From Hymenopus coronatus (Eukaryota; Arthropoda; Insecta; Mantodea; Hymenopodidae): a stretch of 64,000 nucleotides of DNA. Of the stretch, positions 34,605 through 46,829 are shown piece by piece. The stretch covers positions 391,767,632 through 391,831,631 of the forward strand of contig CM060900.1 in NCBI GenBank assembly GCA_030762935.1, given 5' to 3'. Positions within the stretch are counted from its first letter, which is position 1. Each line of letters opens with the position of its first letter. The notes under the pieces were generated by a model. That model searched no databases. It saw only the letters and a program-made list of their open reading frames with translations, and was not told where the DNA came from. The position numbers were made by a program, and so were the translations under genes.

Positions 34605-35135
34605 ATAATTACCCTTTACATGGAAAAGTTTTCGAAAATTTTGATTTGCTCAAAACTGGTTCTGACAATTTTAATTAAAATGCCGTATGTTCGAGTTATT
34701 TACATGACAAATAAAATGCATATTTTAACTTTCTTGGAATTGATTCTGAAGACCTCATTCTAATTGATTTTGCATAATTGGTGAACAGCAACAGATAAAA
34801 ACAGAAGTTAACTACAAACAATGCATTTGGCATTATAGACATTTAAGCTATAGACAGTTTTCTGGAGTTGCAAATTTTCGAGATAGCCATTGTTTGTTTT
34901 AAAATACTTAAACTTTTTTCAAACGCGAGCTTGTTATTTCTGTTTGTTTTGTTTTACCCCTGGCCACTCAAAGAGAACTGAGTTTCAATCGCATTGCGAC
35001 AGCGTTTAACAGATTTTACTATCACTTTATCCTAGTGTATTCCCGTATTTCCCTTCTACTTAAAAGGAACTATTCTTTTGTAAGAATTGTTTCTTGAACA
35101 ATAGGCAGAAAGAGTAATATGAATTGAACATACCA
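34605..35135 (+). repeat. R1 repeat, 3' two-thirds
   Basis: It starts at the mid-R1 block AATTACCCTTTACATGGAAA and runs through AAAATGCCGTATGTTCGAGT, TCTGAAGACCTCATTCTAAT and ATTCCCGTATTTCCCTTCTA to an eroded end near GGCAGAAAGAGTAATATG. It abuts the hAT remnant. Confidence 0.8.
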
Positions 35136-35212
35136 GCTTTCTTATTTGCTCCTTATATACTCCGCCTTTAACAGCAACTGGTCATATCACCGAACTTTTA
35201 CCTTCATACATA

Positions 35213-35412
35213 TCGTCTATTGGCAATGGTGTTAACTCGTACAGCTAAAGCATTGGATTTCTGATTTTCTGTTAGGTTTTTGTACATTAGATTACACATA
35301 TACATTCTAGTTGTCATGCTAGACTGTGGGGAGTATACGCAATAATCCTGGCTAAAGAAAAATTCCCAGGCCCAACCCGGAATCGAATCACGGACCCCGC
35401 GCGAAACTTGCT
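35213..35412 (-). mobile_element. tRNA-derived SINE, family B
   Basis: It shares GGCAATGGTGTTAAC at its left (tail) end with 23225-23404, then a body with CAGGATTATTGCGTATACTC and CCCACAGTCTAGCATGAC (minus-strand sense) and a B box in GTGATTCGATTCCGGGTTGG. The A-box end is lost. Confidence 0.7.
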
Positions 35413-38400
35413 TGAAGAACAAACTGCAATTTAATAAAGAGCTGAAGTTCTGATTAAACGAAGGGATTAATAAACATGTGTCCTGCAATAGACATAAAGG
35501 CTTTATGCTTCAGTAACTTAATCTACCGACAACAATAATTCTATCTCATCACCTCAGGACGAACACCATGGCTATATCTCCTAAGACCGCGAACAAAATT
35601 GCTATGTATTCAGGTGTGATCTACGTATATTGTAATCCAAAAATGGAGATATTACATCATACTTCAGTGGATGACAGTCAAAACAGATAGTGGTAAAACA
35701 GTTTTTTTTCCTGTTTGAAAATAGTCACATTTGCGCTTTCTTTCCTGTCGATGTAAAATAATACGTGTTGTAGTTAACATGGCATGAAAGCATTCTAATC
35801 CGTGGCGTCGTTATTCCAGTTGCACGTACTCTAACGTGTTTTAATTCGATGCCGTTGGCAAGGACTAGCTAAAGGGTTACACTCTTCTCTTTTGTATTCG
35901 CGTTAATACCTCATTACTCGCAAAATATAAATTCATTTCTACAGAAACGAGAGATGTTGCAGAGAGTATCTCATTTTCTCGCAAGCTCGGATTTGAGTCG
36001 ACATATCGATTGCTAACGTCGATAACTGCTTAACACGGAATCTCTCGCCTGCAGCATACATAGATCCACGCGTGGATAGAAAACTCGCACACCATCAAAG
36101 TGACTAGATTTCAGATGAGATGTACTTTAGGGTTCAACTCTCATGAAGGACAACAGAAGATACTTTTGCGTGCCGCCTGCTAAGTCTTTAGGAGAGGTTG
36201 CGTTTTGAACCGAGTCATTCTGTGGATTCGTTAATGAATAAAACCATGAAACAGCACAAGTCCTCGGAGCTAGATAACTACGCCTGGACCCCTATTTCAG
36301 GCTGTTCCAGACTGGCTGCGTACCAAAGAGCACACAGTCGCTAACTTACTCACTAGGGTTGGGCTACAGTATGCAATACGCCTCAGCATTGAGGGCAACC
36401 TATCGTCTCGGCTGAGTCGCACGTTGGAAAGCAAGCGCAACCTTTGTGCTGTGACCTTCGCCCCGTTACGTATTGGCTATCGAGCCTATCATCTTCTTCT
36501 TAAGCCGGGCTGCGGGGTTTGTAGTTAGTGCGCACGAGTACTCCAACTCAGACGGGCAGAGTTGGAACAGTCTGCTTTATATCTAACCCTTTCACAGCAC
36601 TGTCTTGCGTTTTCATCTATGATTTGATTTAAAATGTGTACCCTGCGATATCTGTGTTATCGGAAATGCCCTATTTGTCCTTTGAGTGATGCAAATACAT
36701 GGCTTGCCTACTTTATTTGCTTTTATTTATGTATTTTTGATATTTATAAGATTTTGCATTTCATTGTGTACACAGACTGGCATTATTTTATGCATTTTAT
36801 AGAGATATTAGTGTCTCATTTAAGTTTGCCGATAAACTTTTTAGCTCTTCTGAATATTGACATTGCTCCTGAAATGTGATTGCAGGCGAGATGATCAGGA
36901 CTTGGACTGCGCAATGCTTTGTAACGTGCAAAAAAAATCTCAGGTTATAAAATGCACCAATTTGATTTGAAGTTTAAATTTAGATGCCTCCGCTACTTAA
37001 AGAAAGCTGAACGCAAATAAACTATGTTTGAAGTCCAATGTCTGTGATTTAAAGGCTTTTTTTTTTTTTTTTTTTTTCTTTTTTTTTTAAAGAGAAGTTG
37101 ATTAATCTCAAGAGTTGAGTTTGGTTCCTTAGTTCAATTTCTTCAGAATGTTTGAGGTATATATAATATACCCAAAGCTGCAGGCCTGAATCGCATGTAG
37201 TGAATATGACGATGTTGGAAAACAATACCTTCGATTTATGCTCGCTCATTTGCCAAACATTCCAAACGGTCGTTCGTTCGTTCCTTTGTTAATTTAAACA
37301 TATCTAAGAAACAAGTTTTTAATGTTCCGAATATTGAAGTATTAGGTGGATGTGAATCTTAGATTGTGTACGCAAAGTATTTTTTTCATTCTTGTAATTT
37401 CTGCACTAACATTATTAATTTTGAACTTCAGAATTGAGATATTCAACGACTTTTGAAAAATAAGTTCAGCTCAATTCAAGGAATACGGCAGTGCAGCAAT
37501 AAAAATGGGCTCCAGAAGTTCACAACCTTCACTGTGGAAATTTCAACACCAGCATACGATGAGTAATTAGGAAATTAAGGAATATTATACCTATCTACTG
37601 CCTTCATATCGTATCAGAAACCTAGACTTAAGCCAATTGCTAAGTGAAAAATAGAAATATTGAAATCAGGTGTATCGCTCTTCGGTTTTATGTTTTAATT
37701 GGGACGACATAGAGAGATATAGTCATTATGATTACGGCATCAAATAAAATTTCAACACCCTATTGTTGGAAAATAGGTGAGCTACCAAAACATCTTAAAA
37801 GTTCTGTTAGCCTAAAAATGATGCTTAGAGCCGCTTGAACTTGGTCATAATTTTGGGTAGTATTAAAACTAATCAAAGAAACACAAATACTTGTGCTCTC
37901 TCTGAATTACTAACTCTCTTTCCAAAGTTTCCACTCTGCATTTACTATAGTTGATACAGCCTAAATCCATGCAGAGTGGCAACTTCTATACAGGAATCTG
38001 ATTGTTAAATTCTTACCCAATCCGGCGAAAATTGTATGCAAATCTGCTCAGTCATCACAGGGTTAAACGTAGAATAGTGCAACACAAAAATTAAACAAAT
38101 CTCTATGAAAATATCATTATATCCCATTGCTACTGTCGAATTTATCACCTGTGATCCAAATAGACGGAAAAGATATTCGAGTCTTTGTCTTTAAATAATG
38201 ATCACTACACGAAGCTTGTTTTCGCAGCTTGTCAATGCAGTCTCTGAGACAATAGTAAAACGTTCTTCTGTGTATGCTTTGCATTATAATTTAGATCTTA
38301 CGATATTAATCATCCTCTTTGAAAAGAAAGCAGCGATTCAAGCAATTCCATCCGATCCACACGAATTAAGTATATTACAATATTATCTTTCAACCTCGAG

Positions 38401-41248
38401 GTTGTTCAGAAAGGAAAATAAATGTACATCTATTGGATTCCTTCTGTAAAGAGGTTCAAGAATACAGCAAATTTCGTAGAAAGAACAGAGAAACAAAATA
38501 TTATATCTCTCGTTACCTCAAATTGTAGAAACGCAGATAGAACCAAAGAAAACAAATCGTAGAAAAACTCGGTGACAGTAAATAAGCGATCCCTAACGCT
38601 CCAGGAAAATATGCTGTTGCTCTCCTCAGACTGAAAACTAGCTACGACTACCTGACGCACTTGGGTCTGAATATCTACACATTATTAAATTACGTCCTCA
38701 GTAGTATTGAGCACCCAATGCACCATAATAATTACTTAAGTATAATGCAATGTAGCAAGAAGGTATCACTTCAAGAAATTGGAAAGCGAAATTGCTAGTA
38801 TCTTGACAGAAGCGGCTCATTAGCAACCAAATATCAATGTAATAACTGTTGTACCTCTGCATGATCAAGAGCAGTAGCTTAAACAGACCTACTCTGCGTT
38901 AGGATTGAACAAGAAAAGTCACACCAAGGATTATTGTGAGGATGTGTAATCACTTATTTGCTTTATGAAGTTGGACTAGAACGTGTAATGAGCATTAGCG
39001 ATGATTCAAGACACATTAGCTTATCCACTTTTCTGTTAATGACATTACATTAAAGTTCATAGCACATAGTATTTAAGACGGTTACATTATCATCAAGCTG
39101 CAGATATAATGGTGTGAATCCGGAGGATGTGATTTCTTACGTGTTGCTGATATGATATTGGTAGTTAATGGCATTTGTAAATAAACTATACTTGTTTTAT
39201 TACTGTTTATTTTACTGTTAGTCTCTCGTACTCTTGTGCTGCGGCCAAATCGGCAAATGTTGATTTTTACTTGCTTGCCGTTAATTAATAAAGTTTTCTC
39301 TGCTGAAAGATGTACAGAGAAACTTCCCGAGGGTTGCCTTTGCCCTCTTGTGTCAGAAATGTTTGGAACAGGCGAAACCTGCTTGGCTGAGCTATTAAAT
39401 TGCTTTCCGGATACCTTTAAATTCCGTCAGATTGTTGAACCATTCCAGTATTAATATTAACTGTTGAATAAATAATGTGTGTTTGTCGCTTATTGTAACT
39501 CGAAGATTAATTTTAGATTATTTGTATCTTTTGCGTCTTAAAATAATATCACGTTGTCTATGACAAATGCACTCTTTACTTTATTAGCCCAAAGTAAAAA
39601 CTTATAGTGACTATAACGTGAAAGCAAAATACATGCAATAGCTCATAAATTCAAGTGCTTGTCGGAATATTCTTGAAAGCAATTAAAAGGGAACGCTGTT
39701 GTAAGTTGCAATTTATGAATATATACAACGTAAATTGTTTAATTAAGCAATTTAATAAATGAGACTGGCAATTAAAGTACCTACCGTAATTCTGATAAAC
39801 CTCAACTAAAAGAAATAAGGACTGCAATGTGGGTAATGATCCGTGCCAAAAGTACGAGCGTGTGGTAATGAGGTGTATATTTGTGAGGGGGAGTGGGGTT
39901 ATTTATTCAGGCCGCTCGCTGCCGTGACGTCTGAAGCATAAATCATGGTTTGTACAAAACTAAACATCTGGATTGTGGAACAAGGTGCTTAACGAAGAAA
40001 GAGAAGATGATAAAAATGTAGAAGAGTTGTTGTTCTGTCATATACATCAAGAGAGTTAAAGTGACAGGACTCGCAAGGCGGTTGATGGCATGATGTGAAT
40101 CACGGGTCGTCGTGAGCTAGAGTAAAACTGTGAGGAGGCGGACCTTGAGAGGGTGGATATTATGTTACCGTTGTTGTACTTGCTCAGTCTTGTGGCAAAC
40201 ACATTCAAGTCTGCGGAAAACGTGTTATGCGCCGCTGTGTGGTCCGTGTGACTCCCATGCATTACTGGCAATTAATGGCGAAATTTTCCAAAGCATTACC
40301 TTTCTAATTTGTCTCTGCAGCAATTGAAATTTCCTATTTAATTTTCTACGCGCGTGTATATGAATTTAGCAGAATGCTTGCATGTTAAATATGTGTATAC
40401 ATTTTAGTAGTTTATAAGTTTATTTTATACTGTGAATTGTGCATCACTTCACAGAAAAGGTCGTAACTCCTGAGAGGTTAATTTTAGCCCATCTTTTAAG
40501 TAATGATACTGTTATTAAATATGGGAGCCTCAGCCTGATTAAGTCACTGGTGCCTTTCAGTGCAAAATATAAACCATCCTCTTTCTCAGGTTATTGAAGG
40601 TAACTAAATCAGATTTTAGAATGATAAATGCAGTGAGCAAAACCAGAATGAAACCAATTTCCAGTCTTACCAGCAAATTATTGCCTTTGTCAGACACTTT
40701 AAATTATGTAGCTGTGATTGTATTAGAGATGTACGGACTTGAGTGTAATACAGGGAAGGTTTATTGTAATAGCTTCAAATATCGCATTCTAGGTCGCAAT
40801 CCTCTTTAAGGTTCCATAAGATTGTGCTTTCAATCTCAGTTTTTGAATACACGGGAGTGCAAGAAGCCAATTGGGAATCGGATCAGTGGAGATCATACTC
40901 CCTTTAGCATGCATCAAGTTTAACTACGATTGCACAAGTCCTTTATACCAACAATTTATCTTTCGGCTACTTTCATGTTAATTATGATTGCCCACATCTA
41001 AACTTTGTGTCATTCATGAGGATAACGGTCTATGTTAGGCTCGAACTTAAAAAGGGGAAAAAAAAAAAAAAAGAAAGAAAGGAAAGGAAACTATTTGAAA
41101 TTCAACACTTTCAGCGAAAACTTAATACTATCTCAAGTTTACGTGATCCAAGAGAGCCTGTATACTCACGTTACAGGGAATAGCAACATATATTTAAAAG
41201 CAGTTAATCATTACAAAAGAATAATTTTAACAATTCCAGCAATATGGC
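35413..41248. other. Unassigned 5.8-kb stretch
   Basis: The segment 36180-36580 is GC-richer than its flanks and CpG-containing, but it has no open frame or repeat match. A T-run lies at 37057-37088 and an A-rich run starts beyond 41048. Open frames at 36634-36879, 38198-38449, 39236-39454, 40130-40327 and 40594-40809 (+) and 38430-38660 and 40056-40271 (-) show no recognised domain. Confidence 0.4.
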
Positions 41249-41735
41249 TACGAGGGCCGTTTTTTTTTTCAACTTCCGATAGGTTATAAATAGAAGACAA
41301 GTTCACAGAAAACAATTATTTCATTACCAAAAGTTTTGTACACTTATGGTTACTTTTCAACATAATCACCGAAAAGAATGAGACATTTATCGTGCCTGTG
41401 CACAAGCTTTGCAATACTCGCTTCAAAAAATGTTGCAGCGAATGATTTCAAATGAGTATTGACGTTGTTTTGAAGATCTTCGTACTTTACAAAGTTTGCG
41501 GAGAACCATTCAAAACAAACGAAGAGGAGTACTGACTTCAGGAATTGTGTTGATCCATGACATCGCTCGTCCGCACACTGCTGCTGGCACAACCCATCGG
41601 ATCCTTGAACAATTTCAATGGGACATTTCCGACCATCCGCCGTACAGTCCTGACCTGGCACAAAGCGACATTCGCCTTTTCCCTGAACTGAAGACGTGGC
41701 TAGGAGGGCAGCATTTTCAAACCAACGAAGATCTT
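41249..41735. mobile_element. Mariner remnant with an internal inversion
   Basis: A mariner-type terminus faces left at 41249-41285 (TACGAGGGCCG, a T-run, CAACTTCCGAT). Next to it, on the minus strand (41350-41480), is the transposase C-terminus EDLQNNVNTHLKSFAATFFE...GDYVEK. Directly abutting on the plus strand (41476-41735) is the preceding part of the same protein, from LRRTIQNKRRGVLTSG through LIHDIARPHTAA and HPPYSPDLAQSD to QTNEDL. The two pieces meet at the palindrome GAAGATCTTC, and the plus piece ends at another GAAGATCTT. No N-terminal half and no second terminus are seen. Confidence 0.75.
41350..41482 (-). pseudogene. Mariner transposase C-terminus (inverted piece)
   Basis: On the minus strand: YEDLQNNVNTHLKSFAATFF, then IAKLVHRHDKCLILFGDYVE followed by K and a stop. 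This is the typical mariner end after the last catalytic Asp (LVxRxxKClxxxGDYVEK). It continues in sense the piece on the opposite strand that ends QTNEDL, which suggests both came from one element. Confidence 0.75.
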
Positions 41736-41831
41736 TTTGTACATGCAGTGAAGCGAAATCACCATAGTTTGTTGCTTATTTCTTTGAAATTACATCCTGC
41801 CACCTTTCCCTTCTATTTCATGCTTCCGTAA
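41476..41831 (+). pseudogene. Mariner transposase, catalytic-region piece
   Basis: The plus-strand frame contains LRRTIQNKRRGVLTSGIVLI, then HDIARPHTAA with the second catalytic Asp (HDNA changed to HDIA), then ISDHPPYSPDLAQSDIRLFP with the third Asp. It then reads ELKTWLGGQHFQTNEDL. After Leu (about 41732) similarity to mariner stops, although the frame stays open to 41831. The first catalytic Asp and the DNA-binding domains are absent, so it is inactive. Confidence 0.8.
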
Positions 41832-42449
41832 CTTTCCCCTCACTTTTGTTTGCATTTTTAAAAGAGTAGACAGAAACGTTGTTCTCTTTTGAAACAGATT
41901 TTAAATTTTTGTTTTATCAGAAATCTGCAATTGTCAATAAATATTAAAATGTAGTTTAGGAAACCATCAGTAATTCATATCCCAGCAACAATGGCTAATC
42001 TACAGTTGTGAAAGAAAAGTAAAGTTTAAACAATGATGTTGTAACAGTGCCGTTAGTACTGACATGAATTTAATGTTTCCTATTTATCGACTGTGTAACA
42101 ACTCTTTTGGCCGTGTTCATGTTTTACCAATCCTGATCACAACACATGTTTTACAACAAAATCATGGAAAAATTTAAGGTGTATACATTTTCAAAAGAAT
42201 TCAAAGTGCAACTTATAGAAATTGACGCCATCATTTTTGCCTTCTGCGAAGTAAATATCGCAATCGATGACGTACATCCAAGAAACAGAATAAACCAGCA
42301 CATCCAGTTCAGCAAACCGTCAAGAACACTGAGCTTTGTAAGTCGAGGCTTGAGCAAGCTATACATGACTGCGCTTCAGGATCGAAAAGCAAACATCAAA
42401 CATAACTGAAAGAGTTCATGCGGGGATTAGGTAATATCGGCTAATGAAT

Positions 42450-42668
42450 ATATGAAAGGATGAAATGATGCTCAAATAAGTCTGAGGTACACAGAACTTA
42501 GTCACCCGAAATTCGTCTTTATTTATAAAGTAATAAATGAGGACGAATTTCGGGAGACTTTGTTCAAGTAAAACTCCGGAAACACCTTAATCCCGGCCCC
42601 TTACCCTAGCCTATTCGGACTCGGGACCTTTTGAGTGTGAGGGAGACACGCTACACCCACACCACATG
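42450..42668 (-). mobile_element. tRNA-derived SINE, family C (diverged), inside the hAT pseudogene
   Basis: The minus-strand head is GTGTAGCGTGTCTCCCTCAC and then TCAAAAGGTCCCGAGTCCGA, matching the family C head (GTAGCGTGTCTGTCTCACATTC). The tail end ATTTGAGCATCATTTCATCC also matches. The middle differs and carries a 50-bp hairpin not present in the other two copies. No clear target duplication is seen. Confidence 0.7.
42505..42554. repeat. 50-bp near-perfect inverted repeat (hairpin) within the SINE
   Basis: The 21-bp arms 42505-42525 and 42534-42554 start CCCGAAATTCGTC in each inward reading. They differ at two positions and are separated by 8 bp. AGTC/GACT outside extends the symmetry beyond one mismatched base pair. 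Confidence 0.85.
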
Positions 42669-43500
42669 CCATGGTAGTTATCCACTCAAGTATTCCAGCT
42701 CACAAGGTAAAAAACCGTGCATTCAAATCATTCCCTGAAATACATGCAAAGGTCGTTAACGGCTGAGAGCACGCTGAGATAAAAAACTACATACAGCCAA
42801 TTTATGAGAATGATTTTGAGAAAATAAAGGAAGCGATCGTCAAACATGAAGTGGGATTCATTTTACGAGATGAGACTACTGTTGAGCTGCGAAGACGTAT
42901 TTTGAATCTGTTCGTATGTCTATTATCTGGTGAATGGGTGAAGCCTATACTTTTTAAAATATGCAAACTCGAGAAGACGAATGCGTGCACAATAGTGGAA
43001 TCTTTCAATTGCTCATGTATGAACATATGGTCAGGGAGTATGAAACACGAAAAATTCAGACTTGTGGTGACTGATCAAGCGTGCTAGATGTCCCCCCCCC
43101 CTCCTGAATTTCTAACTGAAGGGCATGTAGTTCAACCTCAACCGTGTGACACGTATCTACACGTGAACTCTACCGTGTTTGTGAAAGTATGGGGGAGAGT
43201 TACAGCAGGGTAAAGGACTTCAGTTTTGCTCTCAAGAAGATTCTCAGAAGGACTACGAGTCAAAATTTCGTACCAAAAAGTGATTGGGTTCTATTTTCCA
43301 GAGTTTCCTCTCATCAGGGTAGGGTATTTGGATGAGATGCACAGTTCTCTTGTGCGAAAACTTTGATAAAATCAAATGCTGCATATGTGCCCTATACTCG
43401 ACGGAGGTAGCAGTCATAAAACAGGTCCAACAATTACTCAACAACAATGCCTAGAGTTGGAATTCTTTGCAGAGCATGACTAAAAGTGCCTTTGCTAATG

Positions 43501-45004
43501 AGATTGTCTTTGGAAAAAGAATCTATGGAGTAGGAGGAATAGTGAAGAAGTTGAGTGTTAGGGTCAACTATGATGAATTAAGTCACTTCATTAGTGCCTT
43601 TTTTTGCATCTTTCCCCCTTTTCTGACTAAAATTTTCACCTTAAAATTTTCACTAGTGATCACTTATTTTTTTCAAGTCTACAATCAAAACAAAAACAAG
43701 TGTTTATGAGGGGCTGTTGTAAAATCAGCATTACATTCTAATTATAATGCATTTGTGTTTTAAAAATGTTACTTAAAATGAGCAAGTGTTTTGCTTCTAA
43801 TGGTGTTATGTCTGAGGGTGATGCTGTCCCAAAAGGTAATTTGCAATGGGCAGTAACTTAGCAGTTCCATCCAAAATTTTGTGTTTTTTACTCTTAACTT
43901 ATTTTTTCGTAACTTACAAGTAATAAATGCGTTTGTGAAACTGTTGTCATGGTAAATGAAATTCCTACCATATTAACTATATTTAAAAGTAAGGTAGTAA
44001 AACGCTTGCTAGTTTCATTCGGAAAACGCAACCACCAAATGTTACTATTGTATCGACTTACACCATAGTCAATGTTTATGTGAACCAACAATGAGGGATA
44101 ACTCTCGGGGCGCTGCAACTATGGTTAATGTCACGATGCTCACAGCCACATCAGACATAAAATTGTTGAAAACTCTCTAATGGGAATATAAGTAATGTAG
44201 ACACAGCGTGTACAGACAAACCTAAAAGCTGCATTTATTTCGAAAATTTCGCTAGTTGCCCTTTGGTATATATCTCGTGAATTTCGATGTAAGAAAGAGA
44301 ATGTAGACTAATTGGCTGTTTTTATCGTGATTGTTTTGTTTAAAAATTGGACCTTAAATTGAAAATTATTAATTTTAAAGTATTAAAGTTTAAAGGGATG
44401 GATAATTGCCGCTCTGATCTCCCATTGTGAACGCCGTGTATATAGAACATAAAATATGCCTTGCTGAAAGTTCAATAATATGTGGACATTATAGGGCATA
44501 ATTTAAAGACATCTTTACTTCAATTTTGTAATTCAGATAGTCTCAAGAAATTTATTTTTGTGTATTAATATTGAAGTTTAGTGTGTAGTTTAGTTTTTAC
44601 CAAGATGATGGGTAAAGAAGGAAAACAGGCCAACATTTTTATAATTCCTGGGACCAGAAATGCCTACTTTGGTTCTAAAGTTGTTAATTTTTAGAGTTCA
44701 TGCAAAACTTGTAATGGTTAACATTCCAGAGGAAGTTCTGGTGTTTTTTTTTTTTTCTTTCTTTTTTTTTTTTTTTTTTCGATGAGGAGAAATTCCGGCG
44801 AAGGATTGCTAAGGATGTGAAGAACTCCGTCGCGACTCTGAAAGGAAAGATAAAACACGTAGCTCTTAAGGTGTCAAGTGTTCTCATGGAGTTCATTTAG
44901 AAGCTTCACTGAGAGTTCGTCACGAGATGGAACAAAGTCCAGAATACTTCCTGCTGTGTGCAAGACCCCCATCACTTTGTACAGAAAACCTTGAAGATTA
45001 CATA
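43501..45004. other. Unassigned sequence
   Basis: A T/C homopolymer tract lies at 44744-44779. No supported gene. Confidence 0.4.
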
Positions 45005-45245
45005 TGTTACTTTTACTTTCCCTACCACGTACTGCAGGAAGTTCTTTATTCCACAGAAATTTTGGTACTGAGATTTCACAGGATATACATGTCTTGAGGC
45101 CCCCTGAGAAAAAAAATATCTGTGAGGGAGGAGTAAACAGAGACAACACCATTATTCAAAAATTAAACCCCCGATAAATAGCAAATTTAGTATTCAAGTT
45201 CAGTATCTTCCAAAATTGCGACAAAGATTTTTTAAGAAATCTCTT
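45005..45245 (+). repeat. R1 repeat, 5' third
   Basis: It begins TTTTACTTTCCCTACCACGT and passes AAATTTTGGTACTGAGATTT, TCTTGAGGCCCCCTGAG and CAGTATCTTCCAAAATTGCG. It stops at the mid-R1 junction, the same place where the copy at 22826 stops. Confidence 0.8.
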
Positions 45246-45256
45246 ACCCCTTTTTG

Positions 45257-45630
45257 GTTTCATCATGACCCCTGGGAGGAAGGGGAGGCCGAAGGGTGTC
45301 CAGAAACGGATGACGATGTCGCTAGCAAGGATGGGGTCCCCAACGATTTTAACATATTGCCAATCCTATCGTCGGCTAGCCCTGCCTAAGCCGCACGCAA
45401 CCTAGGTGTCTAGTGGAATCGAAAGAGCTACCAGGAAAGAGGCCCCAGCAATTTCACAAACGCCAGGAGAAAATAATTCCAAAGCACAAATTCCATGGTC
45501 CTGCCGCAACACACCAACTGCCGTTGTCTGGTCCTACAACCCTTAAACAGATGAAAGAAAATAACGGACACAAAATTCGTTGTGGAAGTAGGACCACCCC
45601 AGCATTCGACCACCAACCCAGGGAAGCCAC

Positions 45631-45661
<31 letters not shown>

Positions 45662-45745
45662 CTAGTGGCCGGCTCGATGGAAATCGAATACAGGACCTCT
45701 TACGTTACCGAATGCGAGTTTCTTCCGTTACTACGGAGCCTTTTC
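45257..45745 (-). mobile_element. tRNA-derived SINE-like element, family G-type architecture
   Basis: The minus-strand head (45745-45660) contains AACTCGCATTCGGTAACG and GGTCCTGTATTCGATTTCCA (B box). It is followed by a 28-nt T-run (45631-45658) and a long GC-richer body with CCCTGGGTTGGTGGTCG. The body ends near the CATGACCCCTGGGAGGAAGG at 45261. Open frames across it on both strands are incidental. Confidence 0.5.
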
Positions 45746-46624
45746 GCTTGATAAATACAACCGAAGAACATTGCTTCAGGATAAATGCAGTTTTGAAGGA
45801 TTTGGTGAACTTCAATTCGTGCACTTTCCGAGGTTGAGCGTCAGTGGTCGGCAAGGTTGAACACCCTCGAGAGTGTTGGAAAGCATTTTAGTCTAAAGAT
45901 TAAGTTTGAATCTGTCTGTATTAAATTGTTTTAAGAGGAATCTGTAACTTTAAGTACTGCTCCAGTTACACTTCACTACAGTAGTGTATAGACAACCTTA
46001 TTAAACCTCGTTGAATAGTGCATTCCAATTTACACATTTAGCTCTGCTGATTTCCTTTGGTTAATTTTCTATACTTTCTGTGTAATTTTTAGTGGGACTA
46101 TCACTGGATTGCTGTTCTGTGTCCGGTCTAGCTCAAGTGTGATGTACCTAATTGTACAGGAGAGTTTCCTTCTAAATTAAAAAAGTGAATAGTATTGAAG
46201 TATTTAGGACAACTTTTGAATACCAATTCATCTAAATCATATTTCTCCAGGAAGACCTTTTGTTGAGGTGATGCGGTAATTCACAAACTGAAAGTATTCA
46301 GCAGTTGGTTCCAATGTTCCAAGACTTACACAAAAGAAATGTTCCTCTAGCATGTCTTGGCAACTTCTAATGGGCTTGCGCATGGCCATGTTGCTTATAA
46401 GGTTAAGTTGATATCAAAGCAACGACGCCCCAGTGCTACAGTTCCATACGTACCCATCAAGCCTTTTGGAGTTGAATGAATGACCTGTTGCAAATTCATT
46501 GTAATGCTCTTTTCTAACATATTAAGATTTAAATTGTAATATTTACTAATTTGAGTAATGCAGCAATGGGTTATGCCGGGACTTAATTCCTACTTGGCTA
46601 TTAAAATAGTCCACTTTTCATTTC

Positions 46625-46829
46625 AAGCCGGCCCGGGTTCGATCCCAAGCGACCGCATGTGAGATTTGTGGTGGACAAAGCGGCGCTGGGGCGGGTTTTC
46701 TCCGGGTTCTCCGGTCTCCCCCGCCATCGCATTCCACCGGTGCTCCATCTTCATTCATGTATCACCAGTGTCACCGCCTGTGGTGCCATTAGTAGTTAAA
46801 GCGGGCGTTAAACAATACAAAAAAAATCA
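46625..46829 (+). mobile_element. tRNA-derived SINE, family A, 5'-truncated
   Basis: It starts within the tRNA head at GGCCCGGGTTCGATCCCAAG (consensus B box) and then runs GACCGCATGTGAGATTTGTG, a GGGGCGGGTTTTCTCCGGG stretch and CCCCGCCATCGCATTCCA. It ends in a GCGGGCGTTAAACAATAC tail and an A-run. The A box is missing, so it is probably not transcribable. Confidence 0.8.

Larger units (their letters stand above)
42140..43500 (+). pseudogene. hAT-like (CGGBP1-type zinc finger) transposase pseudogene
   Basis: The 5' part (42146-42409) reads MEKFKVYTFSKEF, then AFCEVNIAIDDVHPRNRINQ and HIQFSKPSR. This is a U1-like finger of the CGGBP1/hAT kind in which a Cys and the second His are lost (SKP where SKH is usual). 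After a family C SINE (42450-42668), the frame 42770-43087 reads YIQPIYENDFEKIKEAIVK, VGFILRDETTVELRRR with the DETT acidic motif, LLSGEWVKPILFKICKLEKT and FRLVVTDQAC. Decayed pieces (FDKIKCCICALYSTEVAVIK) continue to about 43500. Several frameshifts and stops are present. Family-level assignment is by motif order. It is not functional. Confidence 0.6.

Noticed and set aside
41350..41661. A single minus-strand gene of 103 codons
   Set aside because: Only the last ~45 codons are mariner. The N-terminal part is the antisense of the plus-strand transposase piece across the inversion junction.
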